Assembly (NCBI GenBank): GCA_947462335.1
Contig: OX381714.1
Location: 41,575,360 to 41,639,359 of the forward strand
Reading direction: 5' to 3'
DNA from: Harmothoe impar
Lineage: Eukaryota > Annelida > Polychaeta > Phyllodocida > Polynoidae
DNA: 64,000 nt
Shown: piece after piece, positions 32,640-44,214 of the stretch
How the letters are laid out: each line of letters starts with the position of its first letter
How positions within the stretch are numbered: the first letter of the stretch is position 1
Position numbers and translations under genes: made by a program
The notes under the pieces: model-generated
Databases searched by the model: none
Told to the model about the DNA's origin: nothing
What the model saw: the letters and a program-made list of their open reading frames with translations, nothing else

Positions 32640-32865
32640 CCTTTAAAGACGGCATGTTCCTCAATACATTATGTTCATTTTTCGTCATGACTGATGATGC
32701 ATGTAGGCGGTAGTACCCTATGGAGTGTATCAACCCACCGAGATCGGTATGATGCAAGAATGCAGCATCGGCGAGTGAATCACGAGTTACTCGTCGGTGC
32801 TTCAGTCATACTTCAAGACGGCAACAGTGCGTAATACATTAAAGTACTATGCTGCCCATAAAGGG
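32640..32865. mobile_element. TTAA-type MITE, copy 11
   Basis: TTAA at 32636-32639, left end CCCTTTAAAGACGGCATG, right end GCTGCCCATAAAGGG followed by CTAA. The core GCATCGGCGAGTGAATCACG with its complementary partner is present. Confidence 0.8.
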
Positions 32866-33784
32866 CTAACAGGGCATACAGCTCTATGTGTGAGACCCAC
32901 CAGTAGGCAGCTACCAGAGACTCCAACAGGCGGCTTACACCCATTGTTCCCCCACCCCCTTTTCCCGCCGTTCCCCAGACGCCGCCCTCACACAGAGACA
33001 AAAGTCGTCTGCTCCCACTGCTCTCGTTCTTCCCGCATCCACCAGGGGTCGCCACATACATCCACCAAAAAGCAGAAAGTATTATCATCGACCAATCGGC
33101 TCGTTTGTCTCCATTAACTGCGGGGACTGGTTAGCGTCGGTGCGGGACTAGCTGCGTCTCCATGGGGGCAGTCTCCCGCCCGGCGCTTTGCCACCAGGGG
33201 GCAGCTCACTACTCCCCAGATCAATCACCGCCAGTCAACTTCCGCTCTCGCCGAATCTCGCGGGTTCTCGCACTGTCTCGCGAGAGCGGGAAACACAGCA
33301 GCAACTGTCACGGTCAGCTATCTATATCCATTTCTGATCCTGCCTTTCTGGACTGGTTTTCTCACTAGTCCCTTCCAACACCTCACTCCACCCGACAACC
33401 CCCCCCCCTCCCATCCTCAGCTCCTATGTATATACCGTATGCCACTTTGAAGTGGCCACCACCCAGATTTCTTCACATCTGTTCCATGCATACACAGAAC
33501 AAGATGCAATATGTACAAATGTACACCTTATCCACTTCCTTCCCAACTGAACATGACCAATTGTGCGCCAGGATTTGGGAACTTGTAGCTATAGGTAATA
33601 CTTGTACTACTATTAACCTGTTGCTGATCAATCCGTCCTGGAGTAAACCAAGCTTGTCAATTCACCGTCCATGGTCTCCTGTCAGCAGCCTGTTATTTTA
33701 GCCCAAGTAGGGTCAGCTGACAGGAGTATGTATGAGTAGGTTGGTGAGTGGGGGTGGGGTGAAATGCCTCGTATCCCATTAACT

Positions 33785-34008
33785 TAAGGGTGGTATTGTA
33801 CATTAATGCATCATGCCATGGTCGCCACAATGCACCAATGCAGGTTTTGGGAGTAACTTGTCAGTGCTGCACTCATGCATCATGCCGACCCTATCAAAAC
33901 TCCTGAAGGGTCGACATGATGCATTAATGCAGCACTGGCGAGCTACTCGCCAGGGCTGCACTGTTGCATCATGGCGAAAAATGTCACATTTTAGCTATAC
34001 TTAAAGGG
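33785..34008. mobile_element. TTAA-type MITE, copy 12
   Basis: Well-kept internal hairpins: GCAGCACTGGCGAGCTACTC followed by GCCAGGGCTGCA, and GCCGACCCTATC facing AGGGTCGAC. Right end TACTTAAAGGG followed by TTAC. Confidence 0.8.
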
Positions 34009-34019
34009 TTACACTTTGT

Positions 34020-35260
34020 GGCACATTTCTATTTGATCACGAAGACTTGGGGTCGGTGATCCATCTCATGACTTGCTGATAACAGGGAGTCCAATCTGGT
34101 GGTGCTGAATTCCTTTTGATTTACCCCTTCTTTTAGATGAAAGATTTCATTTTGACGTTAAATCCATCATATGCTCATACCGACAAGCCGATACTTCTTT
34201 ACCTAGACTTCTATGTCTTATTATGGTAGTCCCAGGTCTGTGAGTGTATGCAGCCATCTTATAGGACTAAGCGAGGGCCTTTAAATATGTGCTGTGTCGA
34301 TGGCATCTATTAGTAATTACCAATTTGTTATACCGTCTCTCATTGTACCTCATTGGCTAGGTAGCTGGTTACTGTAATCGGGCCTTCACTATAATCAGCA
34401 GTGGAGCTGGTTGCTGGTGAGCTGATATACTCAGGATTAGTTAAGTAACCAGCGCCACGCAATGTATTCTGGACTAGGTGCAGGGAAAGCTAGTCAAAAA
34501 GGTGCACTAGATGGCAACTATCCACAGTCCCGAGTTGGGACTGTTGATGGTGTAGACCAGAGATAGGGAGTATGGATGTGAGTGAGGCCTGATGAGGGAA
34601 CATGTGGCCGGTCCCTCCACACCTCCCACTACAACCTGGTGAGCTGCTCCGAGCTGCTCCCTGATTGACGCCACCCACTCCTTACAACCCACCCCTCCAC
34701 TACCCAACGGGACCATACCCACCTCTATTATAATATAGGCTGAGAAACACTTCAAATACACACATCACATGCACTGGTTCAAATTTGCTTTCTGTTTTGC
34801 CATACAAGCATTACTAAACACATAAATTCGCCTTTCGGTTTCATGAGCGACACAACTACGTTGAGAGTGTACTTTGCATGGTTGTCATGCGTTTCCTTCT
34901 TGTTTTCGTATTTTCATTGTACTACATGACTGTCATGAACATATTTTTATTGTAATCCTTTCTCAGTGCAGTTTGTGAGAAAGTCGATCTATCCCTATCT
35001 ACCGTGCACTAGCTGTGTTCCCTTTCCTCATAGCATTTTCTTGTAAATGTCATGAATGAATCCACATTCATACAGAGTCTCTCCGGGACTAGGTAATGGC
35101 AAAATAAACGTACACCATTCATTCTATACCATTTCTGCTCTTCCTCCTCCAAAGCCCTCGTCATTTCCTTCCCCTTCTAACAAACTGCCGGCATGATATT
35201 GTGTTTCCTCCCATTCTCAGCACATGCCACTTCACAACTTCATATTCACGTCCTCCCCTA
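34020..35260. other. Gene-free stretch
   Basis: No exon or structured repeat recognised. A short minus-strand open frame at 34490-34761 has no splice context or similarity I recognise. Confidence 0.35.
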
Positions 35261-35269
35261 TCTCTTTAA

Positions 35270-35502
35270 GGGATGCACATTGCTTAAATGCATACCATTT
35301 GCCACCATGATTCACGAATGCACCCTGGCGAGTAACTCGCAACTCGCCAATGCTGCATTTAAGCATCACGCCGACCCTAGATGGCTGGATACACTTAGGA
35401 TCGGCATGATGCATGCATGCAGCGATAACATTAAAACATGCATCATGGCAACAAAGGGCATATAGCACATTATCATTGAAGCATCATGCGGCCCTCAAAG
35501 GG
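35270..35502. mobile_element. TTAA-type MITE, copy 13
   Basis: CTTTAAGGGATGCACATTGC at the left, ATCATGCGGCCCTCAAAGGG at the right, with GATCGGCATGATGCATGC and CATTTAAGCATCACGCCGAC inside. Confidence 0.8.
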
Positions 35503-35529
35503 TAATACCCCCTCCCTTACCCCATTCCT

Positions 35530-35900
35530 TACCGCCCCCGCCATCAGCGCCCAAAACGCCGCCTAGCGGGAGACGTGCTCATATTTACCTCGCTGCCCCC
35601 AGTCCCGCGTCTTGCTCGTCCAATCAGCATCCATTATGGGCGGGTGGCGGGTCGGGGGGTGGCGGGCCGCACTCAATGCGTCTTTAACCACTTTACCAGC
35701 CTCCCGCCGCCCGCCAACCCCTGCACTTACTCCCGGCCCTTTTGGCGGCCGGGATTCGGTTAGGCGGGAATTGTGGCCGAAGCATGAAGAAGGCGAAATC
35801 TGATTGGTCGGCAGAGGGCCCCCGGAAGTCACGGCGGCACGTGAATGTCCACTTCCGGTGACTTATTGATGTTCACTCCTGCTATCACGTCACCGTCATG
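35530..35900. promoter_or_regulatory. Promoter-like GC-rich island 1
   Basis: Locally GC- and CpG-rich. It holds CCAAT (CCAATCAGC about 35620), inverted CCAAT (GATTGG about 35802), ETS-type CGGAAGT (about 35823) and CACTTCCGGTG (about 35850), and an E-box CACGTG (about 35838). This mix is typical of TATA-less housekeeping promoters. No first exon could be tied to it. One use could be an upstream start of CUL4 on the minus strand or an unseen gene. Confidence 0.4.
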
Positions 35901-36499
35901 GGCGCGTGTTGGTCAGAGGTGTTGGATGTGCTGAGGTATATTTTCTACGCACCCGGGATTAGTTTTAGACCAATCAAATAACTCCCTAGTATTCACCCCG
36001 AAATTTAAGTGCACATATCCCCTCGTCGTCATATTTTTATTTTGTTTTTACAATAATCCAAGTTGTCTTGCATGGTGCTTATTACCTCATTGGGGAAACC
36101 AGAGGGAACTCAAAGATGGCGTAACAAACTCGGCAACATAGAATGGGGGAGGGGGGTAGACTGTTTTTTAAAAAAAGTATGTGCTTCCCTTCCCCACTAT
36201 ATTTCCGTCAAAGCGCTATAATGTCTAAACGCTATCGGCTCAACATGCCCCCCCCCCCCCCAATGTCCTCCCTATTCTAACATTTACAGAGTCTTGTGGT
36301 GGTCTTAATGTCCAACCACTGTAGGCCCAGCTACATGTCGATACCAGAGTGGTGCCGTATAGACCAGGATACAGACACACACACAGGAGGAGGAGACTGG
36401 AGTAAAACACCACAAGTAAAACCAGCAAAGGAGGAGAGACCCATGAAATATTCATCCGCAGGGAAAACAAAGTTCCCACCGGAGCCCTGCGTCTCTAGG

Positions 36500-36600
36500 G
36501 ACGCTCAGACCCCTCGTGACCCGTCACGTGGTCTGCACAGACCCCCTACGTCACTTCCGGCAGAATAAAGTCTGCGCATGCGCACGATGTGACCTTGGGA
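36500..36600. promoter_or_regulatory. Promoter-like island 2 with NRF-1 palindrome
   Basis: CACGTG (36535-36540), TACGTCAC and ACTTCCGG (36547-36560) and a perfect NRF-1-type palindrome TGCGCATGCGCA (36573-36584) lie within 50 bp. NRF-1, ETS and CRE sites together are characteristic of bidirectional housekeeping promoters in animals. No coding exon adjoins on either side. Confidence 0.45.
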
Positions 36601-36700
36601 GTGCATGACCTTGAAGGAGTACCGCCATTAAGAGTGGACCACAATGGGATTTTGTAATAAGGACAGTGGGGAGGAGGATGAGTGGCACCTCTTCTAGGTG

Positions 36701-36817
36701 CACACTCAGAAAAGTCAGCGTCAGTCGCTAAAACCACTCTCACATGAAAGTCAGGTAGTGTCTGACTTTCATATGAGAGTGGTTTTAGCGACAATGACGC
36801 TGACATTTTTGAGTGTG
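36701..36817. repeat. Long near-perfect hairpin
   Basis: Arms of about 55 bp, e.g. GCTAAAACCACTCTCACATG and its partner CATATGAGAGTGGTTTTAGC, and ATGAAAGTCAG / CTGACTTTCAT around a 7-nt loop (GTAGTGT). Outer ends CACACTCA / TGAGTGTG. Few mismatches. It could be a small foldback transposon or a source of hairpin RNA. Confidence 0.88.
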
Positions 36818-36918
36818 TGGGTATTCAAATATGGACAGAGAAAGAGATGTATTTAGCGCCGCCGGCAGAACTCTTCCTGCCTATTGGTAACCACCACTCC
36901 CAGTCTCCGCCAGCCTAA

Positions 36919-37135
36919 CCCTTTATGGACAGGGTCATGCCTTAATGATAAGGTTCATGTTCACTTGTCATCATGGTGATTCAATGCAGCACTGACAAGT
37001 TACTTCAATGTATACATGTAAAGCATCGGTGCATCATGCCGACCATCAAGGATCGTATCAACCTCGTATGGTCATCATGATACATGAATGGTACAACACA
37101 AAACTGCATTGCAGCTCTATGTTGACCGTAAAGAG
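36919..37135. mobile_element. TTAA-type MITE, copy 14 (decayed)
   Basis: CCCTTTATGGACAGGGTCAT at the left and ACCGTAAAGAGTC at the right, with GGTGCATCATGCCGACC inside. Left flank is CTAA rather than TTAA. Confidence 0.65.
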
Positions 37136-37499
37136 TCAACATGGGCCTGGGTCCTACCAAGCGCCAGGCACAGTCTACAGACACTAGGTGCCACGTAATA
37201 GTATAATTGCTAAAGGGTACACGCTAGTTCCATTTACTGTTTTCAAAAGTAAGGTAGTGGCTTAACAATTGGTGATTAAATTGATCTTCCCTAGCAGGAC
37301 ATCGGGGACTGTGGCATACATGAGAACTCTATCACCTTCTATATAGACTTAACTTTCAGCATCTTTAATGATTCAACTATTATAATAGTGGGCAGTCACA
37401 TGCAATTTAAAACCACGTAATGACTGTGTAACTTTTAAGTATTTGATAACACCGCCCTTATGCAGTAATGCAATGCATAAATGTTCAGAACAAGTATTG

Positions 37500-37900
37500 T
37501 CATTTTGGTACGCAGGGTATGTGGTGAGTAAGTGTATGTACATGGATGAGGCTATGCTATCTGGGAGAGGTATGCTACATGGTATATGGTGAGAAGGTCT
37601 GGAAGAGGTAGAGAGCGTGGTATGCTGTGAGTATGTCTGGATGTGCTGGGGTTGAGGGGTTACGCTGTGAGTAGGTTTGGCTGAGGCAGTGGTGAAGCAG
37701 TATGCTACTTGGGGTATGCTGTGAGGACTGGGGGAGGTATAGGGATGAGCGGAATGCTGAATGGGGTATACTGTGAGTAGATCACAGCATACCTCCTCAT
37801 CTCCAATACATCTATATCTACTCACAGTATACATGCACCTGGATCTGAGTGTACTAGGGGTGAGGGGTATGCTGTGAGTGAGCAGTTCTGGCTGAGTTAA
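37500..37900. repeat. Diffuse GGTATGCTGTGAG repeats
   Basis: Irregular recurrences of GGTATGCTGTGAGTAGG and related words over 400 bp, with one inverted stretch (ACTGTGAGTAGATCACAGCA to CTACTCACAGTATAC, 37765-37830). A decayed minisatellite. Confidence 0.55.
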
Positions 37901-38187
37901 GCCTAGTTCTGAGTGAAATGGGCTGAGGGGGTATAATCCCTAACTAAAACCAGCCGAGCTGCTCATATAGTGTGAGCAGGTCTGGTGGTAGTTTATGGTG
38001 GCTGCTGCTTATCTAGCAGCCTCCCCTGACACGGGGGCACTCCTCATGCAGCAGGCATGTCCTGGGCAGGGCAGATACCGTGTCACTAGGGTATATACAC
38101 CAGCCACACCCTGACAGAGGGGCAGCAGGAGGGGTGAGGCCTCCATACCACTCCTCCAGCAGCTACTCCACCCAGCAGTCTTCTTAA

Positions 38188-38535
38188 CCCTTTATGGATG
38201 GCACATCACTAAATGTCGGTATGATGCACCAATGCAGTCTGCAGAGGGGCGTAGCAAGCAGCAAGTCGAGGGGGGGGGGGGCTAAGGCGGGGTTTGACCC
38301 GTTTTCACGTGACCTTTTTGGTTTGACCTTTTTTGGGATTGATCAAAAAGGGGGGGGGGCATCCCACGCCCCTGGGACTGCATTGGTGCATCATGCCGAC
38401 CATAAGAGTGTATCAACCCTGTAGGGTTGGCATGATGCTAGAATGCAGCACAGTCGAGTTACTCACCTGGGCTGCATTCATGCATCATGACGACCATGGC
38501 ATGATGCATTAATGCATTGTACCGACCTTAAAGGG
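38188..38535. mobile_element. TTAA-type MITE, copy 15, carrying an insertion
   Basis: TTAA at 38184-38187 and 38536-38539; ends CCCTTTATGGATGGCAC and CCTTAAAGGG. The element is longer than its relatives because about 140 bp (about 38238-38377) that begin AGGGGCGTAGC and end CACGCCCCTG interrupt its first hairpin: a small element with inverted ends nested inside. Confidence 0.82.
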
Positions 38536-38997
38536 TTAACTTAACCTTAGCCTCTACCTCAACCTGTTAACCCTACCCTCTTCCCGTTATTACCGTTTGC
38601 CCGTCCCACCTGTGACGGACGTGAGGACTCTGCCTTCTCCTCTCCCAATGTTACCACTCCCCCTAAAGAAACCATCTGTTGGTCTTCACATTATCCTAAT
38701 CTCCCCTGCACCCATCGTATCACTGCTACAACTCATAGCTTCTATATTGACTATAATCAACGGTGCTTATTACAATGTAAAAAAAGCAAGTCAATTTAGA
38801 TAAAAGTTCGGATGTAGAAAACTATTGCTAACTGTTATCTGGTGTGTAGCAATCAGCAGTATTTGTAAGAATATCATATAATATGTTGGTTAACGATCTT
38901 AAGTGCTGTTGAAAACGAGGATTTGGGTGTGTGTCATGGAACCACTATCATAAGTGGTAGTATTGCGCCACAGTTACAGAGAACAGGCCAGTAGTAT

Positions 38998-39330
38998 ATG
39001 GCTGTGTCTCATGAGATCGGGACAATTGAAACGTCTTTGACCGGGTGCCAGCTCTGACCGGGTGACATCTTTGCCCGCGTGCCAGCTTTGAGCTTTGACC
39101 GACTGACATAAAATGGTTTATTTAGGGTAGGCAAAGCCACATATGAAGATACAACCACCGCCATTTCTTTATTTTATCCCTTACATAATCTATCAAAGAA
39201 GAAATTAATTTTTCTTAATTTTTTTTTATGGTGGCCAGTCAAAGCTGGCACCGGGTCAAAGCTGGCACCGGGTCAAAGCTGGCACACGGTCAAAGACGTT
39301 TCAATTGGCCCGATCTCATGAGACAGCCAT
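38998..39330. mobile_element. MITE with long inverted ends and subterminal repeats
   Basis: Left end ATGGCTGTGTCTCATGAGAT, then CGGGACAATTGAAACGTC; right end, reverse complemented, ATGGCTGTCTCATGAGATCG, then GGCCAATTGAAACGTC. Inside each arm CTTTGACCGGGTGCCAG-type 17-bp units are repeated in tandem (three on each side). Interior AT-rich and non-coding. Confidence 0.85.
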
Positions 39331-39989
39331 TTACACATGTACATGGCCACGTGTGCCTGACACTAAGCCCCATGTCCGTATACTACTTCCATATACTACT
39401 AGCATCGTATACGACTAGTCAGCGGGCTAGTCGGAGTACCGGACCGGACCTCCATAATGTGGTCTGTATCAGTCGCAATACTTTCCCGCACACCCCACGA
39501 TATGTCATAAAGAACAAAGGAGTAAGTGCTAAGTAGAGGCGAAGTGATTAAAAACACTCATCAAAAAAAGGCATAATTGATCTTGGGACATTTTCACCCA
39601 GACAACTATCTCTCGACATTATGCTTGGCAGATAACATTAACCAATGTATAACCACCCTATAAACCGTCATATATTACTGTCATTGAAGCCATGACGTCC
39701 CATGACGAATTGCTCCAAAGTTGTAATTGTTACATGTACACATATACATGTTGTTAGTTAATTTCTACGAGAAGTATCTTTTCTCAGCATTGATCTAGTT
39801 CAAATGTTTTGTCTCGATTGCCTGACAAACTCATTCGGGTCTTTATCTGTGGGCATTCTAAACATTTATTTTATTTATGAACCAAACATGAAGTTCAGGA
39901 AGTGGACCATCCATCCATCCTGTTGTTGCTACTTCACAGATTGCCCACCAGAGGTCAGCACAGAACACCAGAGACGCCGCTCCCGTGAG

Positions 39990-40235
39990 AATATGCAAAT
40001 GAGGCGTACAGGCGTGCTGTGATTGGCTGTCAGCACTCACCTGGCCGCTAGAGGGGGGCAGGGGCGGGGCTAGTGGCCGTGTGAGTGACTGGAGGGGCAG
40101 GAGGAGGTAGCCCAAGTTTGTGAGGTGCGCGGTAACTGAGGAGTGATCCCACCATCAGCTGCTTCTATCCTGCCGAGTGTCGTCTGCCGCCCTCCCGCCG
40201 CGCTTTTATAGAGGGCCGCCTCTACTCGCCGCGCC
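39990..40235 (+). promoter_or_regulatory. Promoter-like region of the gene at 40743
   Basis: In order: octamer-type ATGCAAAT (39993-40000), inverted CCAAT GATTGG (40021-40026), Sp1-type GGGGCGGGGC (40061-40070) and a TATA-like TTTTATAG (40204-40211), with a start expected near 40235. The order and spacing fit a plus-strand promoter some 500 bp upstream of the ATG at 40743. Confidence 0.5.
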
Positions 40236-40734
40236 GCACTGACTCTGAGACTGTGGCGCCGACACAGGAGCAAGCAGCAGCTACAGGCACTATACCTACA
40301 GGAGGAGCACCCACCCCCACCCTACACCACCGACCTGGATTTACCATACTACTACTACCCACTGGAGGATTATTAACCCCTTTACACACAGTTAACCCTA
40401 CTTTTCCATTGACAGCGTGTGCGCGGCGGACAAGTTTAATTCTACTTTGTCCCAACTTTGACCCACAGGAGGAAAGCACCCTAGACACGTGCTAATGTTA
40501 TATATGTGGCTACTGGAGTATTAGGGGTACATACGTAAAGCTACTCCTGTGCACACAATACACTAAGATAAGTCAGGGCGGACATTGGAGAGGGCCTCAG
40601 CAGTGAAACCCTCCAGGTTACTAAGTTTAAGTTTGGACCTACCTGATCAGTGTTCAGGTCTTAAAAATTCAATCACTAGCCGAATAACTGACGGAAAATA
40701 AAAAGCTGGGCATTTAATAACCACTTCTGCTGAC

Positions 40735-41148
40735 AGTCCAAGATGTCTACCACACCTCCTAGCCTACTGCTCTGGGTGACCCTAGTCACCATGCTAACCC
40801 TCACACACCTGAGGACGGCGGAGGGCCGAGTGCTCTACACCTTCCACAAACACACCAACAAGTCCAACAACACCACTCTCTACAACGACGTGACCAAGTG
40901 GAGCGCGGCCGGGCGCACCACGCAGTCCTCCCGGCCCTCGGGGCCCGACGCCCGGTGGATGCAGGCCGACGAGGCCGCGCCCGACCAACAGGAGCAGCTC
41001 ACCGAGCGGCTCAGTGAGGGCGAGCTGCTCAGGGACATGCACAAGCAGATCATGCTGCTGCGGAACAACATGGCCAACCTCAAGTACCAGAACCACATGA
41101 TCTACAAGCAGATGAAGCGGTACAACAACCGCTGCATGCAGGGCACAG
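40735..41148 (+). CDS. First coding exon, secreted or membrane ligand-like protein
   Basis: The ATG at 40743 opens a 135-codon exon ending in phase 1 at 41148 (CACAG|GTACGG). It may be preceded by an intron (acceptor TTCTGCTGACAG, about 40734). The N-terminus MSTTPPSLLLWVTLVTMLTL is a signal peptide or signal anchor. NKSNNTT holds N-glycosylation sequons. Residues ~85-130 (ERLSEGELLRDMHKQIMLLR and MANLKYQNHMIYKQMKRYNN) are predicted coiled coil, ending in RC. Codons are strongly G/C-biased, unlike the flanks. With the next two exons the layout (leader or anchor, coiled stalk, two tiny exons) resembles TNF-superfamily ligand genes. I could not find the large receptor-binding exon. Other stalk-bearing secreted proteins remain possible. 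Confidence 0.6.
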
Positions 41149-41164
41149 GTACGGGCCGGGCTCC

Positions 41165-42010
41165 GCCAGGAGGACCTCTGTAGACATCAGTCATGGGGGT
41201 GTGGGGTAGGGTGGGGGCTTCACAGAGACTGATAAGACCTCTGTAGGCATCAGTCATGGGGGTGTGGGGTAGGGTCGGGGCTTCACAGAGACCGACGGGA
41301 CCTCTCTAGACATCAGTCATGGGGGTGTGGGGTAGGATGGGGGCTTCACAGAGACCGACAGGACCTCTGTAGACATCAGTCATGGGGGTTGGGGGCTTCA
41401 CAGAGACCACCAGGACCTCTGTAGACATCAGTCATGGGGTGTGGGGTAGGGTGGGGGCTTCACAGAGACCGACAGGACCTCTGTAGGCATCAGTCATGGG
41501 GGTGGGGGGCTTCACAGAGACTGACAGGACTTCTGTAGGCTTCACAGAGACCGAGAGGACCTCTGTAGACATCAGCCATAGGGGTGGGGGGCTTCACAGA
41601 GACTGGCAGGACCTCTGTAGACATCAGTCATGGGGGTGGGGGGTAGGGTGGGGGGCTTCACAGAGACCGACAGGACCTCTGTAGGCATCAGTGATGGGGG
41701 TGGGGGGCTTCACAGAGACCGACGGGACCTCTGTAGACATTAGTGATGGGGGTGGGGGGCTTCACAGAGACCGACAGGACCTCTGTAGGCATCAGCCATA
41801 GGGGTGGGGGGCTTCACAGAGACTGGCAGGACCTCTCTAGACATCAGTCATGGGGGTGTGGGGTAGGGTGGGGGCTTCAGAGACTCAGAGACCGACAGGA
41901 CCTCTGTATGCATCAGTCATAGGGGTGGGGGGCTTCACAGAGACTGGCATGACCTCTCTAGACATCAGTCATGGGGGTGTGGGGTAGGGTGGGGGGTTCA
42001 CAGAGACCGC
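41165..42010. repeat. G-rich minisatellite in intron 1
   Basis: Tandem unit of about 40-65 bp: CTTCACAGAGACCGACAGGA, CCTCTGTAGACATCAGTCAT, then GGGGGTGTGGGGTAGGGTGG. The last part fits a G-quadruplex pattern on the sense strand and occurs in many copies. The array starts within 20 bp of the donor of the preceding exon. Confidence 0.92.
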
Positions 42011-42310
42011 CAGATTGTCCACAACTATATGCCACATCATAAACTGAAAGCATGCCAATATGATCATTACTTGAGGTCGGGGTTAGAACAGCGCTGTATT
42101 CTCTTAATTATCGAATTTAAGCTATTAAAATAGGACTGTTATGTAAAAGATTTGATGAAGAAAGGTAATGATTTGATTAATGCCATTGTTGCAGAGCACC
42201 ATATCAACATATAGCATAGAGTAAGAGGAATACCAAAAATACTAACCCTTCCGGGTAACTACCTAGAAACTATTCTATACCAGTGAAGGCCTCCTTTTAC
42301 ATTCCCTTAA

Positions 42311-42514
42311 CTCTCTAAGGATGACATGTTGCTGAAGAGCAATACTTGTTGTCATGACACACAAACGCAGTGCAACCTTCTTAGAGCGTATCAACCCCAT
42401 GGGGACAGCATGATGCATTCATACAGTCCTGGCGATACACTCGCCAGTGCAGCATGCATGCATCATGACGACAAGGGGCAGAGCTAATTTACACACTATG
42501 CAGCCCTTAAAGGG
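42311..42514. mobile_element. TTAA-type MITE, copy 16
   Basis: TTAA at 42307-42310 and 42515-42518; right end CTATGCAGCCCTTAAAGGG. Internal hairpin GTCCTGGCGATACACTCGCC and GCATGCATGCATCATGACG. Confidence 0.85.
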
Positions 42515-42889
42515 TTAAACCGCCTTCTCTGGACTCTGGTTGCATGCGAGTATGGTGACCCTTGGGGCGGCGATGAAAGGATCACCAAAAACTAATTTCA
42601 TTCCGATAGCAGTAGAAAATGAAAAGAAGCCAGGGAGGTCATGAAATAAACACGCCTTGCTGTCTGGGGAGAAGAAGTAAGAAGGGTCAGATGAGTTGTG
42701 TGGGACTCTACCTGAAACTCTATGGTGGTACCCACACCCACCCACAGCTCATACTTCTATACATGCAGATACAGAACATGGGTCCTAGCTAGCAATAGAT
42801 ACCAAACCGGTAAAGGCGATCTATACATGTATATTGAAGTAGTTTAGAGTGCCAATGAACCTATGATGGTGAGAGTGTGAGTACCGTGT

Positions 42890-43265
42890 GTGGGTGTGGG
42901 AGATGTTTGTATGACAGGGAGAGTAAGGGGATAGGTGTGGGAGATGGTTGTATGACAGGGAGAGTAAGGGGGTAGGTGTGGGAGATGGTTGTATAACAGG
43001 GAGAGTAAGGGGGTAGGTGTGGGAGATGGTTGTATGACAGGGAGAGTAAGGGGATAGGGTGTGGGAGATGGTTGTATGACAGGGAGAGTAAGGGGGTAGG
43101 TGTGGGAGATGGTTGTATAACAGGGAGAGTAAGGGGGTAGGTGTGGGAGATGGTTGTATGACAGGGAGAGTAAGAGGGTAGGTGTGGGAGATGGTTGTAT
43201 AACAGGGAGAGTTAGATGGTAGGTGTGGGAGATGGTTGTATAACAGGGAGAGTAGGAGGGTAGAA
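42890..43265. repeat. 41-bp minisatellite, about nine copies
   Basis: Tandem unit GGTGTGGGAGATGGTTGTAT plus GACAGGGAGAGTAAGGGGGTA. The long minus-strand open frame here is a by-product of the repeat. Confidence 0.93.
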
Positions 43266-44037
43266 TCATTACATTAGACATCAGTAAACAGGTAAGAATA
43301 CATGCGTCTCATCCCCAACATGCGCCAACCACACGAACCCCTCCTCACATCCCATTCAGAGTCCAGCCATTCTCCTTGCCCCCTCCCCCTCACTGGCACA
43401 TCATCCTAGATTCGTGTTAACATGTATGTTTCCACCCATGCAGGATTAGACTAGTTAACTGTATAGATCCCCCATGAAACATGCAAGCTACACAACTATA
43501 AATCTCTCCCTCCAACCCCCCTCTGCTGAGCTCCATCCACATAAACTGAACAGCCCCACCAAAAAACTCTCATAACTCAAATTGCAGTTCTATTTTCTAT
43601 GCCACACCGTTCCCCACAGTCACCCTCCTTATTTCTTTTTCGTCACGGATACAGGGCTACATGTGCTCAGTCACAGCTACACGTCATGAAAATTTAAACT
43701 CTGTCGAAGAATTGATTTCCCAGTCTCCTTAGTGTATGGGCAGTAATTTGGGCTGCAGGCGGGACAGGGCGGTGTACCTACTGGATGCTGACTGCATGGG
43801 GAAGGGGTACTTAGGTACTGGAGGTGGGGGTAGTAGTGGACAAGGGTACCACTGTAGGGACTACTCCAGTGTGGGAATGCAACCGACCCCTCAAAATGCC
43901 TAGGTGTGAGCAATTTCTAACTGTAAATTGATAACCTAGATCAGCCTTCATTACACTATGTTACATTTGGTAGTGATTTTAAAAACAAATGGAAAAAATT
44001 AATTTGGTTTTGGCTGTACAATCCTTCACTCTGGCAG

Positions 44038-44087
44038 TTTTACAAACCGTCGAGGTAGAGAAGCAGATCCCCTCCATCAAAGGCCAT
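44038..44087 (+). CDS. Second exon of the ligand-like gene
   Basis: A 50-nt exon between a good acceptor (CCTTCACTCTGGCAG) and donor (CAT|GTAAGA). Its first two bases complete the Thr-Val junction with the exon ending at 41148, giving MQGT-VLQTVEVEKQIPSIKGH, and it ends in phase 0. The other two frames do not fit the upstream phase. The short size recalls the small stalk exons of TNF-family genes. Confidence 0.5.
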
Positions 44088-44214
44088 GTAAGAAGTACAT
44101 TTACACTATTTTACACTAATTTAAAAGTATCTTTACTACCACCCATATACAACTCAACACAATGCTCTGCTCAATAGTCAACTTGTTCATCTCCTAATAA
44201 TATTTTTGCCACAG

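Noticed and set aside
40794..41098. Minus-strand frames opposite the exon at 40743
   Set aside because: Shadow frames of a GC-biased coding exon. The plus strand has the start, leader, coiled coil and donor.
42515..42745. 76-codon minus-strand frame ending just outside a MITE
   Set aside because: Begins inside intron-like DNA, has no acceptor or donor in phase, and shows no recognisable family.
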